Shown here piece by piece: positions 26,922 through 38,762 of a stretch of 64,000 nt of DNA. Numbering within the stretch: the stretch's first letter is position 1; each line of letters starts with the position of its first letter. Source of the DNA: Mycobacterium sp. MYCO198283 (GTDB taxonomy: Bacteria; Actinomycetota; Actinomycetes; Mycobacteriales; Mycobacteriaceae). The position numbers and the translations under genes were made by a program. The stretch lies in the NCBI RefSeq assembly GCF_021213805.1, contig NZ_JAJQJI010000001.1, positions 731,271 through 795,270 of the forward strand, in the 5' to 3' direction. The notes under the pieces are model-generated. The model searched no databases. It saw nothing but the letters and a program-made list of their open reading frames with translations, and was not told where the DNA came from.

Positions 26922-27678
26922 GCTCGCCGAGGAGCCGGGCCGACAGCGCCGCGAACACCAGGCCGATCGCGGTCCACAGCACGACCTGCGTGCCCAGCGA
27001 ATACAGTCGGAAATCGTAGAGATCGTCGGCGGGGAAACCGTCGAACACGATGGTTCCGCGCTCGTCGCGCAGCGGTCCGGGCGTCTCGTCGACGGTCGGC
27101 AGCACCAGCAGCAGCGCGGCGATCACCGCCGTGTAGGCGCCGAGCCCGGCCAGCGTGGCGTTCCACGCGCCGAGCCGCGGCGCCAGCCGCCGACCGAGCC
27201 ACAGCGCGCCGACCGCCAGCGCCACCGAGAGCACCGTCAGCAGCACGTAGAGCAGGGTCCGCTGTCGCAGCGTCTCGTCCAGGCTGACCGCCGGCGGGTT
27301 CGGCGGATACTTGAGGAACGGCACCAAGTAAACCGAGACGAAGGCGCCCGCGGCGAGCACCACCGACAGACCCCGCGCGCCCAGCCCGCCGAGGCGGCCG
27401 TAGAGCACCGCGAACGCCACGGCGAACAGTGCACCCATCGCGAGGCTGAACAGCAGCAGGCCGAAACCGAGCCCCACGGTGGACTGCACGCCGCGGGTGA
27501 ACAACTCGACACCGTGCTCGTGGCCGCCGTGCTCGGCCTCGTGGGCCGCGGTGACGCCGTCCTCGTAGGCGATGGCACGCTCGATCACGGGCTCGACGAA
27601 GATGCGGGCGAAGCAAAAGGCGAGCACCCCGGCGACCGCGCCGGCGACGAGGCCGCGCGCGATGATCCGCTTTTCCAT
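26887..27678 (-). CDS. cbtA: predicted cobalt transporter subunit CbtA
   Basis: The protein has 263 residues with about six hydrophobic helices. A histidine-rich loop (HEAEHGGHEHG, about 46-57) after the first helix is the CbtA hallmark and probably binds metal. Family proteins occur with CbtB behind cobalamin riboswitches and are predicted to import cobalt. The gene starts 15 nt after cbtB and overlaps the phosphatase start. The C-terminal half (SARLLGEHASRRAQ) is cytoplasmic. Confidence 0.85.
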   Translation of the reverse strand: MEKRIIARGLVAGAVAGVLAFCFARIFVEPVIERAIAYEDGVTAAHEAEHGGHEHGVELFTRGVQSTVGLGFGLLLFSLAMGALFAVAFAVLYGRLGGLGARGLSVVLAAGAFVSVYLVPFLKYPPNPPAVSLDETLRQRTLLYVLLTVLSVALAVGALWLGRRLAPRLGAWNATLAGLGAYTAVIAALLLVLPTVDETPGPLRDERGTIVFDGFPADDLYDFRLYSLGTQVVLWTAIGLVFAALSARLLGEHASRRAQTVDA

Positions 27679-27693
27679 GATCGGCCGACCCGC

Positions 27694-27900
27694 CTAGTGG
27701 CAGGGGAAGCCGAGCAGGTGCCGCGCGTCATGGACGAACTCGTGGATGTAGGTGTTGCTGCCGAACACCGACGTCGCACCCTGGTCCAGGCCGACGAAGT
27801 ACAGCGTCAGCAGCGCGAGGAACGCGGTGCCGGCGAGCCACAGCGCCGCGCGCGCCGCAGACAGGTCGAGCGGACGCGCGAGGGCTTGGGTTTCGGCCAT
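27694..27900 (-). CDS. cbtB: CbtB, small membrane partner of the predicted cobalt transporter
   Basis: The protein has 68 residues. A single membrane helix (ALWLAGTAFLALLTLYFVGL) is followed by the CbtB C-terminal signature with several metal-binding histidines (EFVHDARHLLGFPCH). It is the first gene after the riboswitch and has a ggaaagga ribosome-binding site 8 nt before the ATG. The upstream open frame is riboswitch RNA and not coding. Confidence 0.85.
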   Translation of the reverse strand: MAETQALARPLDLSAARAALWLAGTAFLALLTLYFVGLDQGATSVFGSNTYIHEFVHDARHLLGFPCH

Positions 27901-27922
27901 GTCTGGTCCTTTCCGGGATGTC

Positions 27923-28045
27923 GCGTCCCGATGGGTGAGGCGGGACGAGGCCAGGTCTGACTGTGAACAGTGGCGCGACCGTCCTGGATTCTCACCAGGT
28001 TCTGGCATCCGTCCTCCGATGACAGGCCGGAGCCTATCACCGGGT
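27923..28045 (-). promoter_or_regulatory. cobalamin riboswitch upstream of cbtB-cbtA
   Basis: On the minus strand the conserved core reads CCTGGTGAGAATCCAGG (a five-pair hairpin with the GGTGaGAATCC element), GCGCCACTG at about 27968-27976 and AGTCAGACCTGG at about 27951-27962, all in the order of the AdoCbl aptamer. A seven-pair hairpin, CGTCCCG...CGGGACG (27923-27946), follows and could be the kissing-loop or expression-platform element. It lies just upstream of the cbtB ribosome-binding site, so translational control by B12 is likely. Confidence 0.85.
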
Positions 28046-28060
28046 CAGCGGCCCCGAACG

Positions 28061-28102
28061 CGACTCGGGCGGCCACCCGCGAAGGGTGACCGCCCGAGGT
28101 CG
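28061..28102 (-). terminator. hairpin terminator downstream of clpC1
   Basis: An 18-pair inverted repeat with one bulge and one mismatch (28061-28078 and 28084-28102) and a GCGAA loop begins 12 nt beyond the clpC1 stop. There is no U-tract, as is common for mycobacterial terminators. It also separates clpC1 from the cobalamin-riboswitch transcript. Confidence 0.75.
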
Positions 28103-28113
28103 TCGTGCCGGGA

Positions 28114-30639
<2,526 letters not shown>

Positions 30640-30790
30640 CGGTGGTTACCTGCTCTCCCTCACCTGGGCAGCGGCGCCTACCGCTGACCTGCCGTCCACT
30701 GTAATGGGCGGCTCTGCTCGCCGTCCTGCGGCAGCGGGGGCGCCACCACATCGGCGCACCGCCCCACGTGCGGCTCGTACTGCACAAACG

Positions 30791-30824
30791 CCTCGGCACC
30801 GGGATTCGTTTCCCGGTGCCGAGG
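30791..30824 (-). terminator. perfect hairpin terminator downstream of lsr2
   Basis: CCTCGGCACCGGGA (30791-30804) and its exact complement (30811-30824) form a 14-pair stem with a six-base loop, 60 nt beyond the lsr2 stop. A short T-containing stretch (CGTTTG) follows on the minus strand. It should end lsr2 transcription, leaving clpC1 to its own promoter. Confidence 0.85.
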
Positions 30825-30832
30825 TATTCCCG

Positions 30833-30847
30833 TTCGCCGCTGGCGAA
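30833..30847. promoter_or_regulatory. candidate ClgR operator upstream of clpC1
   Basis: TTCGCCGCTGGCGAA has perfect TTCGC/GCGAA arms and contains CGC-N5-GCG, the core of ClgR sites in actinobacteria. ClgR activates clp genes in mycobacteria. The site lies about 200 nt upstream of clpC1 and before the lsr2 terminator hairpin, so the clpC1 start point would have to lie beyond the hairpin. Confidence 0.45.
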
Positions 30848-30884
30848 AACTCGCCACCGGGGGCCGGCGAGGCCGGTGCTGGAA

Positions 30885-31235
30885 CTAGGTCGCCGCGTGG
30901 AAGGCGTCGATGACGTCGGCCGGGATGCGGCCGCGGGTCGAGACGTTGTGACCGTTGCGGCGGGCCCACTCGCGGATGGCGGCGCTCTGCTCGCGATCGA
31001 TGGCGCCGCGCCCGCGACCACTTCCGCTGCCCGACGAGCCGCGGCCCCGGCGCCTGCCGCCGACCCGCCGGCCGTGGTCGACCCATTTCTTCAGGTCGTT
31101 GCGGAGCTTGTCGGCATTCTTCGAAGAAAGGTCGATCTCGTAGCTCACGCCGTCGAGGCCGAATTCGACGGTCTCGTCGGCGGGCGCCTCGCCGTCGAAA
31201 TCGTCCACCAACGTCACGGTTACCTTCTTGGCCAC
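30885..31235 (-). CDS. lsr2: nucleoid-associated xenogeneic silencer Lsr2
   Basis: The protein has 116 residues. The N-terminal dimerisation domain ([20 protein letters not shown]) and the C-terminal DNA-binding domain with the AT-hook-like RGR core ([12 protein letters not shown]) are intact, followed by [22 protein letters not shown]. Lsr2 coats AT-rich DNA, silences horizontally acquired genes and shapes the nucleoid. A flexible Gly/Ser/Arg linker joins the domains and is slightly longer than in M. tuberculosis (112 residues). The start codon is GTG. Confidence 0.97.
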   Translation of the reverse strand: MAKKVTVTLVDDFDGEAPADETVEFGLDGVSYEIDLSSKNADKLRNDLKKWVDHGRRVGGRRRGRGSSGSGSGRGRGAIDREQSAAIREWARRNGHNVSTRGRIPADVIDAFHAAT

Positions 31236-31355
31236 GATTTACTCTCTTTCTTCAAGAACGCGCTGGTGCCGCCCGGGTATTGAGCGATGCTCCCCGACGG
31301 CACCAATCTGCCATATCACCCCGAAGCGTTCAACAACGCCCCTGGAAAAGCCAGC

Positions 31356-32867
31356 TCAGTTGCCGTGTCGCCGAACAATGGGGAACAACTGGGTCTCGCG
31401 AATTCCGTGCCCGGTCAATGCCATCAGCAAGCGGTCGATACCCATTCCGGTGCCCGTGCAGGGCGGCATGCCGTACTCCATCGCCGCCAGGAAATCCTCA
31501 TCGAGCACCATCGCCTCGTCGTCGCCGGCGGCCGCGGCGCGGGCCTGGGCGGCGAAGCGCTCGCGCTGGATCACCGGGTCGACCAGCTCCGAGTAGCCCG
31601 TCGCGAGCTCGAACCCGCGAACATACAGGTCCCACTTCTCCGTCACCCCCGGGATGCTGCGGTGCTGCCGGGTCAGCGGGGAGGTCTCGACGGGGAAATC
31701 CTTGACGAACGTCGGCGCGTGCAGCTGCCGGCCCACCAGGTGTTCCCAGAGCTCCTCGACCAATTTGCCGTGGCCGTAGCCGCGGTCGGTGGGCACCTCC
31801 ACACCCAACCGCTCGGCGTGCGCGCGCAGCGACGTCACGTCGGTTTCGGGTGTGATCTGTTCGGAGAGTGCGGCGGAAAGTGACGGGTACATCTCGAGGG
31901 TCGCCCAGTCGCCGTCGAGATCATAAATACTGCCATCGGCCAGCGGCACTTTCCGGGTGCCGAACGCGGCGTCCGCGACCTCCTGAATCATTTCGCGGAT
32001 CATGCGGGCGGAATCGTCGTAGGTGCCGTACGCCTGATATGTCTCGAGCATCGAGAATTCCGGCGAATGCGTCGAATCGGCACCCTCGTTGCGGAACACC
32101 CGATTCAGCTCGAAAACCCGCTCCAGACCGCCGACCACGCACCGCTTGAGGAACAGCTCGGGCGCGATCCGCAGGTAGAGATCGGCGTCGAGGGCATTGG
32201 AGTGCGTCACGAACGGCCGCGCGGCCGCCCCGCCGGCGAGGGTCTGCAGCATCGGCGTCTCGACCTCGAGGAAGCCGCGCCGCTCGAGGGCATCGCGCAG
32301 CGCGCGGACCGTCGCCACCCGCTGCCGCGCCATCGTGCGGGCGGCGGGCCGCACGATCAGGTCGACGTAGCGCTGCCGTACACGGATCTCGTCGCTGAGC
32401 TCCTTGTGCGCCACCGGCAGCGGCCGCAGCGACTTCGACGCCAGCTGCCACCCGTCGGCCAGCACCGACAGCTCCCCGCGCCGCGAGCTGATGACCTCGC
32501 CGTGCACGTAGACGATGTCGCCGAGGTCGACGTCGGCCTTCCACGCGTCGAGCGCCTCCTGCCCGACGCCGGCGAGGCTGACCATCACCTGCAGCTGCGT
32601 GCCGTCGCCCTCCTGCAGCGTCGCAAAGCACAGCTTTCCGGAGTTGCGGGCGAAGATGACGCGGCCCGCGACGCCGACGACCTCACCGGTGGCGGTGTCG
32701 GCGGCCAGCTCGGGGTGGGCGGCGCGGACCTGCGCCAGCGTGTGGGTGGGCCGGATGTCGACCGGATAGGGGTCGCGGCCCTCGGCGATGAGCCGCTTGC
32801 GCTTGGCCTGCCGGATCCGGAACTGCTCGGGGAGGTCGGCGGCGTCGCTCGCGGGGGTGCTGCTCAC
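31356..32867 (-). CDS. lysS: lysyl-tRNA synthetase
   Basis: This 503-residue class II synthetase charges tRNA-Lys. An N-terminal OB-fold anticodon-binding domain ([20 protein letters not shown]) is followed by the catalytic domain with motif 2 ([18 protein letters not shown]) and motif 3 ([15 protein letters not shown]). The GTG at 32865-32867 gives the family length; the frame continues upstream without homology. It follows coaX by 52 nt in the long minus-strand series and is not the membrane-fused LysX. Confidence 0.95.
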   Translation of the reverse strand: MSSTPASDAADLPEQFRIRQAKRKRLIAEGRDPYPVDIRPTHTLAQVRAAHPELAADTATGEVVGVAGRVIFARNSGKLCFATLQEGDGTQLQVMVSLAGVGQEALDAWKADVDLGDIVYVHGEVISSRRGELSVLADGWQLASKSLRPLPVAHKELSDEIRVRQRYVDLIVRPAARTMARQRVATVRALRDALERRGFLEVETPMLQTLAGGAAARPFVTHSNALDADLYLRIAPELFLKRCVVGGLERVFELNRVFRNEGADSTHSPEFSMLETYQAYGTYDDSARMIREMIQEVADAAFGTRKVPLADGSIYDLDGDWATLEMYPSLSAALSEQITPETDVTSLRAHAERLGVEVPTDRGYGHGKLVEELWEHLVGRQLHAPTFVKDFPVETSPLTRQHRSIPGVTEKWDLYVRGFELATGYSELVDPVIQRERFAAQARAAAAGDDEAMVLDEDFLAAMEYGMPPCTGTGMGIDRLLMALTGHGIRETQLFPIVRRHGN

Positions 32868-32919
32868 GGGCTGCCAGCTTAAATCAATCCGCGGGCGCGC
32901 CCGACCACGGCGCACGCCG

Positions 32920-33735
32920 TCAGCGGGGTTGCCGCAGCCGCCCCCGCTGACTGTCGCGGTTGCGCTCGAACACCATCCGGAGGCCGTCGAGGGTGAGGTG
33001 GCGGTCGTGGTGCTGCACCGTCGTCAGGTGCGGTAGCAGCAGCGGGGCGCCGTGCCCGGTGGCGACGACGGCGACGTCGCGCCCGCCGAACCCGTCGACG
33101 TCGGCGCGGATACGGCTCACCAGACCGTCGACCAATCCCGCGAACCCGAACACCGCACCGGCCTGCATGCACTCGACGGTGTTCTTGCCGACGACGGACC
33201 GCGGGCGCGCCAGCTCGATGCGCCGCAGCGCCGCCGACCGGGCCGCGGCCGCATCGCTGGACACCTGCACGCCGGGCGCGATGGCGCCGCCGAGGAACTC
33301 GCCCTTCGCCGACACCACGTCGACGCAGATCGACGAGCCGAAGTCGACGACGATCGCCGCCGACCCGTACTTGTGGTAGGCGGCCAGGCAGTTGACGATC
33401 CGGTCGGCGCCGACCTCTTTCGGGTTGTCCACCAGCAGCGGGATGCCGGTCCGGACGCCGGGCTCGATCAGCACGTGCGGCACCGACGGCCAGTACTGCT
33501 CCAGCATCACCCGGACCTCGTGCAGCACCGACGGCACCGTCGAGAGCCCGGTCGCGCCGGTGAGCCGCTCGACGTCGTCGCCGATCAGCCCGTCGATGGT
33601 GAGCGCGAGCTCGTCGGCGGTGATCTCCGCCTCCGTCCGGATCCGCCACTGCTGCTCCACCGTGGCGTGGTCGCCGGCGCCGGAGATCAGCCCGACGACC
33701 GTGTGGGTGTTGCGGACGTCGATCGCGAGCAGCAC
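32920..33735 (-). CDS. coaX: type III pantothenate kinase
   Basis: The protein has 271 residues. It belongs to the acetate/sugar-kinase-like ATPase fold: phosphate-binding [11 protein letters not shown] at the N terminus, the substrate motif [16 protein letters not shown] and [15 protein letters not shown]. CoaX phosphorylates pantothenate, the first step from vitamin B5 to CoA. Mycobacteria also have a type I kinase, and CoaX of M. tuberculosis has been reported as inactive, so its contribution here is uncertain. The start codon is a GTG 5 nt after panD. Confidence 0.93.
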   Translation of the reverse strand: MLLAIDVRNTHTVVGLISGAGDHATVEQQWRIRTEAEITADELALTIDGLIGDDVERLTGATGLSTVPSVLHEVRVMLEQYWPSVPHVLIEPGVRTGIPLLVDNPKEVGADRIVNCLAAYHKYGSAAIVVDFGSSICVDVVSAKGEFLGGAIAPGVQVSSDAAAARSAALRRIELARPRSVVGKNTVECMQAGAVFGFAGLVDGLVSRIRADVDGFGGRDVAVVATGHGAPLLLPHLTTVQHHDRHLTLDGLRMVFERNRDSQRGRLRQPR

Positions 33736-33740
33736 GCGCG

Positions 33741-34148
33741 CTACCGCGGCGACACGAGGTCGGACACGCCGGCCGGCACGTACGCCGGGTCGGACCCGAG
33801 GTCGACCTGCCGGTTGCGCTCGTCGACGAACACGATCCGCGGGCGGTAGTCGCGGGCCTCCGCGTCGCTCATCGTGGCGTAGGCGATCAGGATCACCAGG
33901 TCGCCCGGATGCACCAGATGCGCTGCGGCGCCGTTGATCCCGATGACGCCGCTGCCGCGCTCGCCGGTGATCGCGTAGGTGACGAGCCGGTTGCCGTTGT
34001 CGATGTCGACGATGGTCACCTGCTCGCCCTCGAGCAGGTCCGCGGCGTCCATCAGGTCGGCGTCGATGGTCACCGAACCGACGTAGTGCAGATCGGCCTG
34101 CGTCACCGTCGCGCGGTGGATCTTCGACTTGAGCATGGTGCGCAGCAT
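33741..34148 (-). CDS. panD: aspartate 1-decarboxylase
   Basis: The protein has 135 residues. The self-cleavage site G24-S25 is intact (HYVGSVTID), which yields the pyruvoyl cofactor from Ser25. [22 protein letters not shown] is the active-site barrel region. PanD makes beta-alanine for PanC and is relevant to pyrazinamide action in M. tuberculosis. The start ATG overlaps the last base of the panC stop (TGATG), so translation is coupled. Confidence 0.95.
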   Translation of the reverse strand: MLRTMLKSKIHRATVTQADLHYVGSVTIDADLMDAADLLEGEQVTIVDIDNGNRLVTYAITGERGSGVIGINGAAAHLVHPGDLVILIAYATMSDAEARDYRPRIVFVDERNRQVDLGSDPAYVPAGVSDLVSPR

Positions 34149-35086
34149 CAGTTCCTCCAGGGTTGGTGCGAGTGGCCGTCGGTGCCGACGCCGGGATGTC
34201 CTTCGATGGCCGGACCGCCGATGTCGAGCGCGATGTTGTCGAGCAGGCGGGTGGAACCCAGCCGGCCGGCGACGAGCATGCGGGCCGGTCCGTGCGCCGG
34301 CGCCGGCTCCAGGCCGGGCCCCCGCACGACCAGGTAGTCGACGGCGAAGGCGGGCACCTCGTCGAGCACCGCCCGTGCCGCGTCCAGCGCGGCTTCGACG
34401 CCGCCCTCGGCCTGGTAGGCGCCGGCGAGCAGCGCGGCCGACAGCGCGCCGGCCTGATCGCGCTCCTCGGAGCCCAGGTAGCGGTTGCGCGACGACAGCG
34501 CCAGCCCGTCGGCCTCACGCACCGTGGGGATGCCGACGATCTGCACGCCGACGTTGAGGTCGGCGACCATCTGCCGCACCAGCACGAGCTGCTGGTAGTC
34601 CTTCTCGCCGAAGTAGGCGCGGTCTGGCCGCACGATCTGCAGCAGCTTGAGCACCACGGTGAGCATGCCCGCGAAGTGGGTGGGCCGGGCGGCGCCCTCC
34701 AGCTCGGCGCCGAGCGGCCCGGGATGGACCGACGTGCGGGGGCCGTCGGGATACATGCCCGCCGCCGTCGGGGCGAACACCACCTCGACGCCCTCGGCCC
34801 GCAGCAGCTCCAGGTCGGCGTCCAGCGTGCGCGGATAGGCGTCGAGATCCTCGCCGGCGCCGAACTGCAGCGGGTTGACGAAGATCGACACCACGACCAC
34901 CGCGCCGGGCGTGCGCTTGGCGGCGCGCACCAGCGCCAGGTGGCCGTCGTGCAGCGCGCCCATCGTCGGCACCAGCAGGATCCGCCGGCCGGTGTGCCGC
35001 AGCGCGCGCGACACCTCGCCGACCTCGGCCGGCGTGCGGTAGACGTTGAGCTCGCCGGGCGAGAACTTGCGCCTGGGCCGGGTCAT
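34148..35086 (-). CDS. panC: pantothenate synthetase
   Basis: The protein has 312 residues. The HIGH-type motif is [14 protein letters not shown] and the KMSKS-like element is [49 protein letters not shown] and the catalytic pocket are conserved. It condenses pantoate and beta-alanine with ATP. The ATG at 35084-35086 overlaps the upstream DUF2520 stop by 4 nt, and the stop overlaps panD by one base. The pantoate-forming enzymes PanB and PanE are not encoded here. Confidence 0.95.
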   Translation of the reverse strand: MTRPRRKFSPGELNVYRTPAEVGEVSRALRHTGRRILLVPTMGALHDGHLALVRAAKRTPGAVVVVSIFVNPLQFGAGEDLDAYPRTLDADLELLRAEGVEVVFAPTAAGMYPDGPRTSVHPGPLGAELEGAARPTHFAGMLTVVLKLLQIVRPDRAYFGEKDYQQLVLVRQMVADLNVGVQIVGIPTVREADGLALSSRNRYLGSEERDQAGALSAALLAGAYQAEGGVEAALDAARAVLDEVPAFAVDYLVVRGPGLEPAPAHGPARMLVAGRLGSTRLLDNIALDIGGPAIEGHPGVGTDGHSHQPWRN

Positions 35087-36018
35087 TCGATCTCCTCGCC
35101 GTCGCCGTGCCGCTGCAGCACCTCGAACACCTCGCGGGGCGCCCGCGCGCGCTGCGCCGTCCGCCACGAGCTCGCCGAATACGCTTGCGCGAGTTCGGTG
35201 TCCACATCGGCGAGGGCCCGCAGGTGCCCGGCGACCACGGCGGCGTCACCGCGGGCGACCGGCCCCGTCAGCGCCGCCTGCCCGCGCTGCAGCACGTTCT
35301 CCAGCGAGGCGCGGGCCAGCGGGCCGACCACCCGTTCGGCGATGCCGCCCGGCGTGTGCTGCACGAGCTCCTGTCCCAGCAGCTCCTGTCCGCGCAGCGC
35401 CTCCCGCAGCGCCTCCAGCGCGTCGGCGACCACGGTCACCAGATGATTGCTCGCGTGGGCCAGCGCGGCGTGGTACAGCGGCCGGCGGTCCTCCGGCACC
35501 CGGAACGGCTCGCCGCCGATCTCCAGCACCAGGGCCTGACCGATCGCGTAGCCGACCTCGTCGGCGGCCGTCACGCCGAAGCAGGCGTCGGAGAGCCGCG
35601 CGACGTCCTCGTCGGAACCGGTGAACGTCATCGCCGGGTGGATGGCCAGCGGAATGCAGCCCTGCTGGTGCAGCGGTGCGAGGACGGCGACGCCGTTGGC
35701 GCCGGAGGTGTGCACGACGATGGTGCCCGGCCGCACCGCCCGGGTGGCCGCGAGGCCCGCGACGAGCGAGCCGAGCTCGGTGTCGGGCACCGCGATGAGC
35801 AGCAGCTCGCAGCGGGCGGCGACGTCCTGCACCGGCAGCACCGCCGTGTCCGGCAACCGCCGGCGGGCTCGCCGCTGTGACGCATCAGACACCGCGCTGC
35901 AGGCCGACACCACATGGTCGGCGCGCTCCAGCGCCACGCCGAGCGCGGTGCCGACCCGGCCGGCAGACACCACGCCGACCGTCAACCGGGCCGGTCGCAG
36001 CCCGTCGAACTGCACCAT
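35083..36018 (-). CDS. Rossmann-fold/DUF2520 protein of the pan operon (Rv3603c-like)
   Basis: The protein has 311 residues from an ATG; a GTG 15 nt upstream is possible. The N-terminal dinucleotide-binding motif is [19 protein letters not shown], a NAD(P)-binding signature. The C-terminal DUF2520 helical domain includes [20 protein letters not shown]. The overall plan is that of ketopantoate-reductase-like and 6-phosphogluconate-dehydrogenase-like enzymes. The tight coupling to panC fits a pantothenate-related oxidoreductase, but the true substrate is unknown. It is conserved in this place as Rv3603c. Confidence 0.83.
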   Translation of the reverse strand: MVQFDGLRPARLTVGVVSAGRVGTALGVALERADHVVSACSAVSDASQRRARRRLPDTAVLPVQDVAARCELLLIAVPDTELGSLVAGLAATRAVRPGTIVVHTSGANGVAVLAPLHQQGCIPLAIHPAMTFTGSDEDVARLSDACFGVTAADEVGYAIGQALVLEIGGEPFRVPEDRRPLYHAALAHASNHLVTVVADALEALREALRGQELLGQELVQHTPGGIAERVVGPLARASLENVLQRGQAALTGPVARGDAAVVAGHLRALADVDTELAQAYSASSWRTAQRARAPREVFEVLQRHGDGEEIE

Positions 36019-36094
36019 CGCAGACGACCTCACACGGATTCGCTATACGTTCCAGTCCCGCGTGGCGGGTACCGGACGGTCCGGAGCAGCCTAC

Positions 36095-37318
36095 CTAATC
36101 GTCGCGGCGGCGACGACGTCCGCCGCCGCCGGTGGCCGCCCCGAGCCGGGCCAGCAATTCGGCGACGGACTGCCCGCCGGTGTGTTCCCCGGAGTCGGCC
36201 TCGTCGTCGGGGTTTCGGTGCCGACGCGGCGGTGGCTGCGGTGGCGATGGAGGTGGCGGCGGTGAATCCGCCGCGGCGTCTTCCGGAGCCGGTGAGTCGG
36301 GGGTCCAGTGGCGGCCCCGGCGCGGCCCGGCGGCCGGCGCTTCGGGGGCGGGCTGAGGCTCGGCGGGCGGCCCGGGCTCCTGCGGCGCGAACGGGTCTGC
36401 CGACGTCGAGCGCCACGGCGTCGGGCGGTCGTCGCCGTAGTGCCGCTGTCGGCGTTCCGGGGCGGGTGGCGCCGGAGCGGGTGGCGGCGCGGGCGCTTCT
36501 TCGGGAGCCGCCACCCAGTTGCTGCCCGGCGTCCCCGGCGGCAGCCACTGCCCTTCGGCCGGTGCCGGCCGCCAGTCGTCGGCGACGGCGGGCCCGGGTT
36601 GCGGCGGCGGCGCGGCCGGTCGCTGATACGCGGCGTAGCCCGGTGGCGGCGCGGTGTGCGGCCGCTCCGCATCGCGGCGGTGCGCGCCGCCGCCGGCAGG
36701 GTCGGACAGGTCCGGCGGCGGCTCGGGTTCCTCCGGCACGTCGATGATCGGGCTCTCGTCGGTGCCGGCTTCCATGTCGTCGTAGGTGCTCGGCACCCGC
36801 GGCGTGACCGTGGTGTCGTCGTCGCGCGCCCAGTCGCTGTAGGCGCGCACCGGCGGCCGCTCGGTCTCGATGGCGGGTCGGCTGACGAGTTCGGTGTCGA
36901 AGAGGATCTCGAGGTTGGTGCGCAGCGCGGCCAGCTCGGCCCGCAGCGCCGCGACCTCGTCGGCCGCTTGTGCTTGGGCCTCGGACGCGAGTTCGCGGCG
37001 CAGCTGCGCCTCCAGCGTCAGCTCGTACTCGCGGCGGGCGGAGATCTCGCGGTCCAGCTGCAGGTCGTAGACGAGCTTCAGGTCGCGCGCCTTGGCGGCG
37101 TCGACGTCGCTCTGGCGGCGGTAGATGACGGACACGAAGGCCGCTGCCACCGCGGCCCAGACCGACAGGATCACGGCGAGCTTGAGGAGCTCGGTCCGGT
37201 TCGTGAAGACGAGCGCGGAGCTTGCGCAGATGGCCAGTACCAGCAACACCGTGAGCAGCATCCAACCGGGCCTGCGGCCACCGCGCCTGGTTCGGGCGCC
37301 GCGGTACAGATCGGTCAT
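36095..37318 (-). CDS. membrane protein with coiled coil and long proline-rich tail (Rv3604c-like)
   Basis: The protein has 407 residues. Two N-terminal membrane helices (MLLTVLLVLAICASSALVFT and LLKLAVILSVWAAVAAAFVSVI) are followed by a coiled coil (about 75-135, rich in Glu, Ala and Arg: LEAQLRRELASEAQAQA). The C-terminal 250 residues are Pro/Ala/Asp-rich and probably disordered. I recognise no enzyme. The position between the DUF3180 and DUF2520 genes matches Rv3604c. The plan suggests a scaffold or envelope-associated protein. Confidence 0.8.
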   Translation of the reverse strand: MTDLYRGARTRRGGRRPGWMLLTVLLVLAICASSALVFTNRTELLKLAVILSVWAAVAAAFVSVIYRRQSDVDAAKARDLKLVYDLQLDREISARREYELTLEAQLRRELASEAQAQAADEVAALRAELAALRTNLEILFDTELVSRPAIETERPPVRAYSDWARDDDTTVTPRVPSTYDDMEAGTDESPIIDVPEEPEPPPDLSDPAGGGAHRRDAERPHTAPPPGYAAYQRPAAPPPQPGPAVADDWRPAPAEGQWLPPGTPGSNWVAAPEEAPAPPPAPAPPAPERRQRHYGDDRPTPWRSTSADPFAPQEPGPPAEPQPAPEAPAAGPRRGRHWTPDSPAPEDAAADSPPPPPSPPQPPPRRHRNPDDEADSGEHTGGQSVAELLARLGAATGGGGRRRRRDD

Positions 37319-37391
37319 GGGGCGACTGTACCTGCGAGGATCCCCGTGCGCGCCGACCGGCGGCGGCGATTCTCCCGCCGTTGGGGCGAGG

Positions 37392-37859
37392 TCAATCGGG
37401 CTCGGCGGGCGGTTCCCCGGGGGATTCGCAGCAATGCTGCAGCCACAGCGCGGCGACCGTCAGCGCCGCCGCGCAGCACAGCGCGACGACCGCTCCGGGC
37501 GTGTCCGCGGCAGCCACTCGCAGCGCGTCGCGTCGCGGGATCAGATAGGCCAGCACGCCGACCCACCAGCCCGTCATGACCGCCCCCGCCCACGCCGAGG
37601 CCTTGGCGGCGATCACCGTGCGGGCGACCGCCAGCGGATGCAGGCGCCCACGGCCGGGCCCGATCTCGGCGGCCGCGATCTTCGCGCGCACGAAGCGGCC
37701 CCACAGCGCCTCGGCGACCGCCAGCACCAGCAGCGACAGCCCGGTGAACGCGGTGACGGCCGGGAAGGCGTCGTCGTAGACGGCGAGCACCACGAGATAG
37801 GACAGCACCGCGACGGCCAGGGCCGCCGCGAGGAGATCGCGTTTGCGGGTCGGCCCCAC
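37392..37859 (-). CDS. DUF3180 membrane protein (Rv3605c-like)
   Basis: This is a 155-residue protein with four hydrophobic helices (about 10-30, 34-52, 84-108 and 122-145). The pattern and its position directly after folK match DUF3180 proteins, found throughout actinobacterial folate clusters. The function is unknown. The GTG start lies 1 nt from the folK stop, so translation is probably coupled. A role in folate-precursor or membrane homeostasis is only a guess. Confidence 0.82.
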   Translation of the reverse strand: MGPTRKRDLLAAALAVAVLSYLVVLAVYDDAFPAVTAFTGLSLLVLAVAEALWGRFVRAKIAAAEIGPGRGRLHPLAVARTVIAAKASAWAGAVMTGWWVGVLAYLIPRRDALRVAAADTPGAVVALCCAAALTVAALWLQHCCESPGEPPAEPD

Positions 37860-37860
37860 C

Positions 37861-38388
37861 TCAGCGCTCCGCGGGGTGGGGGCGCAGTGGCAGGTTCGTC
37901 TGCTCGACGCCGCGGCGATCCGCGGGATCGAGCTGCGCCAGGAGCGCCGCGAGCGGAACCTTCGTGTCGCCGACGAGCAGGCGGGCGTCGGGTTCGACGG
38001 CCAGCCAGGGCACCAGCACGAAGGCCCGCAGGTGGGCGAACGGGTGCGGCAGGGTGAGCTCCGGATCGCGGACCACCAGCTCGGTGTCGCCGTCGGACAC
38101 CGTGATCACGTCCACATCGAGCGTGCGCGGCCCCCACCGCTGGTCGCGCACCCGCTCGGCGGCCCGCTCGCAGGCCTGGCCGCGGCGCAGCCAGCCGTAC
38201 CCGTCGAGCGCCGGGTCCTCGGCGATCAGCACCGCGTTGAGGAACGGCCCCTGCTCGATCCCGCCCCACGGCGGCGTCTCGTACACCGGCGACACCGCCG
38301 TCACCGCCGGCCCCAGGTCGTCGACCACCGACTGCAGCCGGGCGAGCCGGTCTCCCAGGTTGGAGCCGATGGACAGCACCGCCCTCAC
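37861..38388 (-). CDS. folK: 2-amino-4-hydroxy-6-hydroxymethyldihydropteridine diphosphokinase
   Basis: The protein has 175 residues. [11 protein letters not shown] is the N-terminal substrate motif, [20 protein letters not shown] the loop region, and [12 protein letters not shown] contains the metal-binding Asp pair. It transfers pyrophosphate from ATP to the pterin, just before FolP. The GTG start overlaps the folB stop by 4 nt. Genes folE, folP, folB and folK follow each other here, so the operon encodes most of the dihydropteroate branch. Confidence 0.94.
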   Translation of the reverse strand: MRAVLSIGSNLGDRLARLQSVVDDLGPAVTAVSPVYETPPWGGIEQGPFLNAVLIAEDPALDGYGWLRRGQACERAAERVRDQRWGPRTLDVDVITVSDGDTELVVRDPELTLPHPFAHLRAFVLVPWLAVEPDARLLVGDTKVPLAALLAQLDPADRRGVEQTNLPLRPHPAER

Positions 38389-38762
38389 GGTTGGCGGCCC
38401 GTCCGGCGCGAGCGGCGTGCCACGACCGCGACGTCGGCGAAGTCCAGCGGGATCGGCGCCTGCGGCTTGTGCAGGACCACTTCGACGGCGTGCGCTCGCT
38501 CGTCGGCCATCAGCTCGTCGGCGATCTGCCCGGCGACGGCCTCGATCAGGTTGCGCGGCGGGCCGGCGACGATCTCGGCCGCCCGCTTCGCGATCGCGCC
38601 GTAGTCGAGGGTGTCGGCCAGGTCGTCGGTCTGCGCGGCGCGGCGCAGGTCGATCCACACCGTCACGTCGATCACGAAGTCCTGCCCGTCGCGGCGCTCG
38701 TGGTCGAAGACGCCGTGGTGGCCGCGCACCGTGAGGCCGCGCAGCTCGATGCGATCCGCCAT
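38385..38762 (-). CDS. folB: dihydroneopterin aldolase
   Basis: The protein has 125 residues. The T-fold enzyme shows [19 protein letters not shown], the [13 protein letters not shown] helix and the active-site Lys in [11 protein letters not shown]. It splits dihydroneopterin to the hydroxymethyl pterin and glycolaldehyde. The start ATG overlaps the folP stop by one base (TGATG), and its stop overlaps folK by 4 nt. Confidence 0.94.
   Translation of the reverse strand: MADRIELRGLTVRGHHGVFDHERRDGQDFVIDVTVWIDLRRAAQTDDLADTLDYGAIAKRAAEIVAGPPRNLIEAVAGQIADELMADERAHAVEVVLHKPQAPIPLDFADVAVVARRSRRTGRQP

Noticed and set aside
27901..28008. Extension of cbtB into an upstream in-frame start.
   Set aside because: That region is the cobalamin riboswitch and lacks homology to CbtB.
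31304..31333. TTGAAC and CAGATT on the minus strand as an lsr2 promoter.
   Set aside because: Spacing is acceptable but the -10 match is weak; not called.
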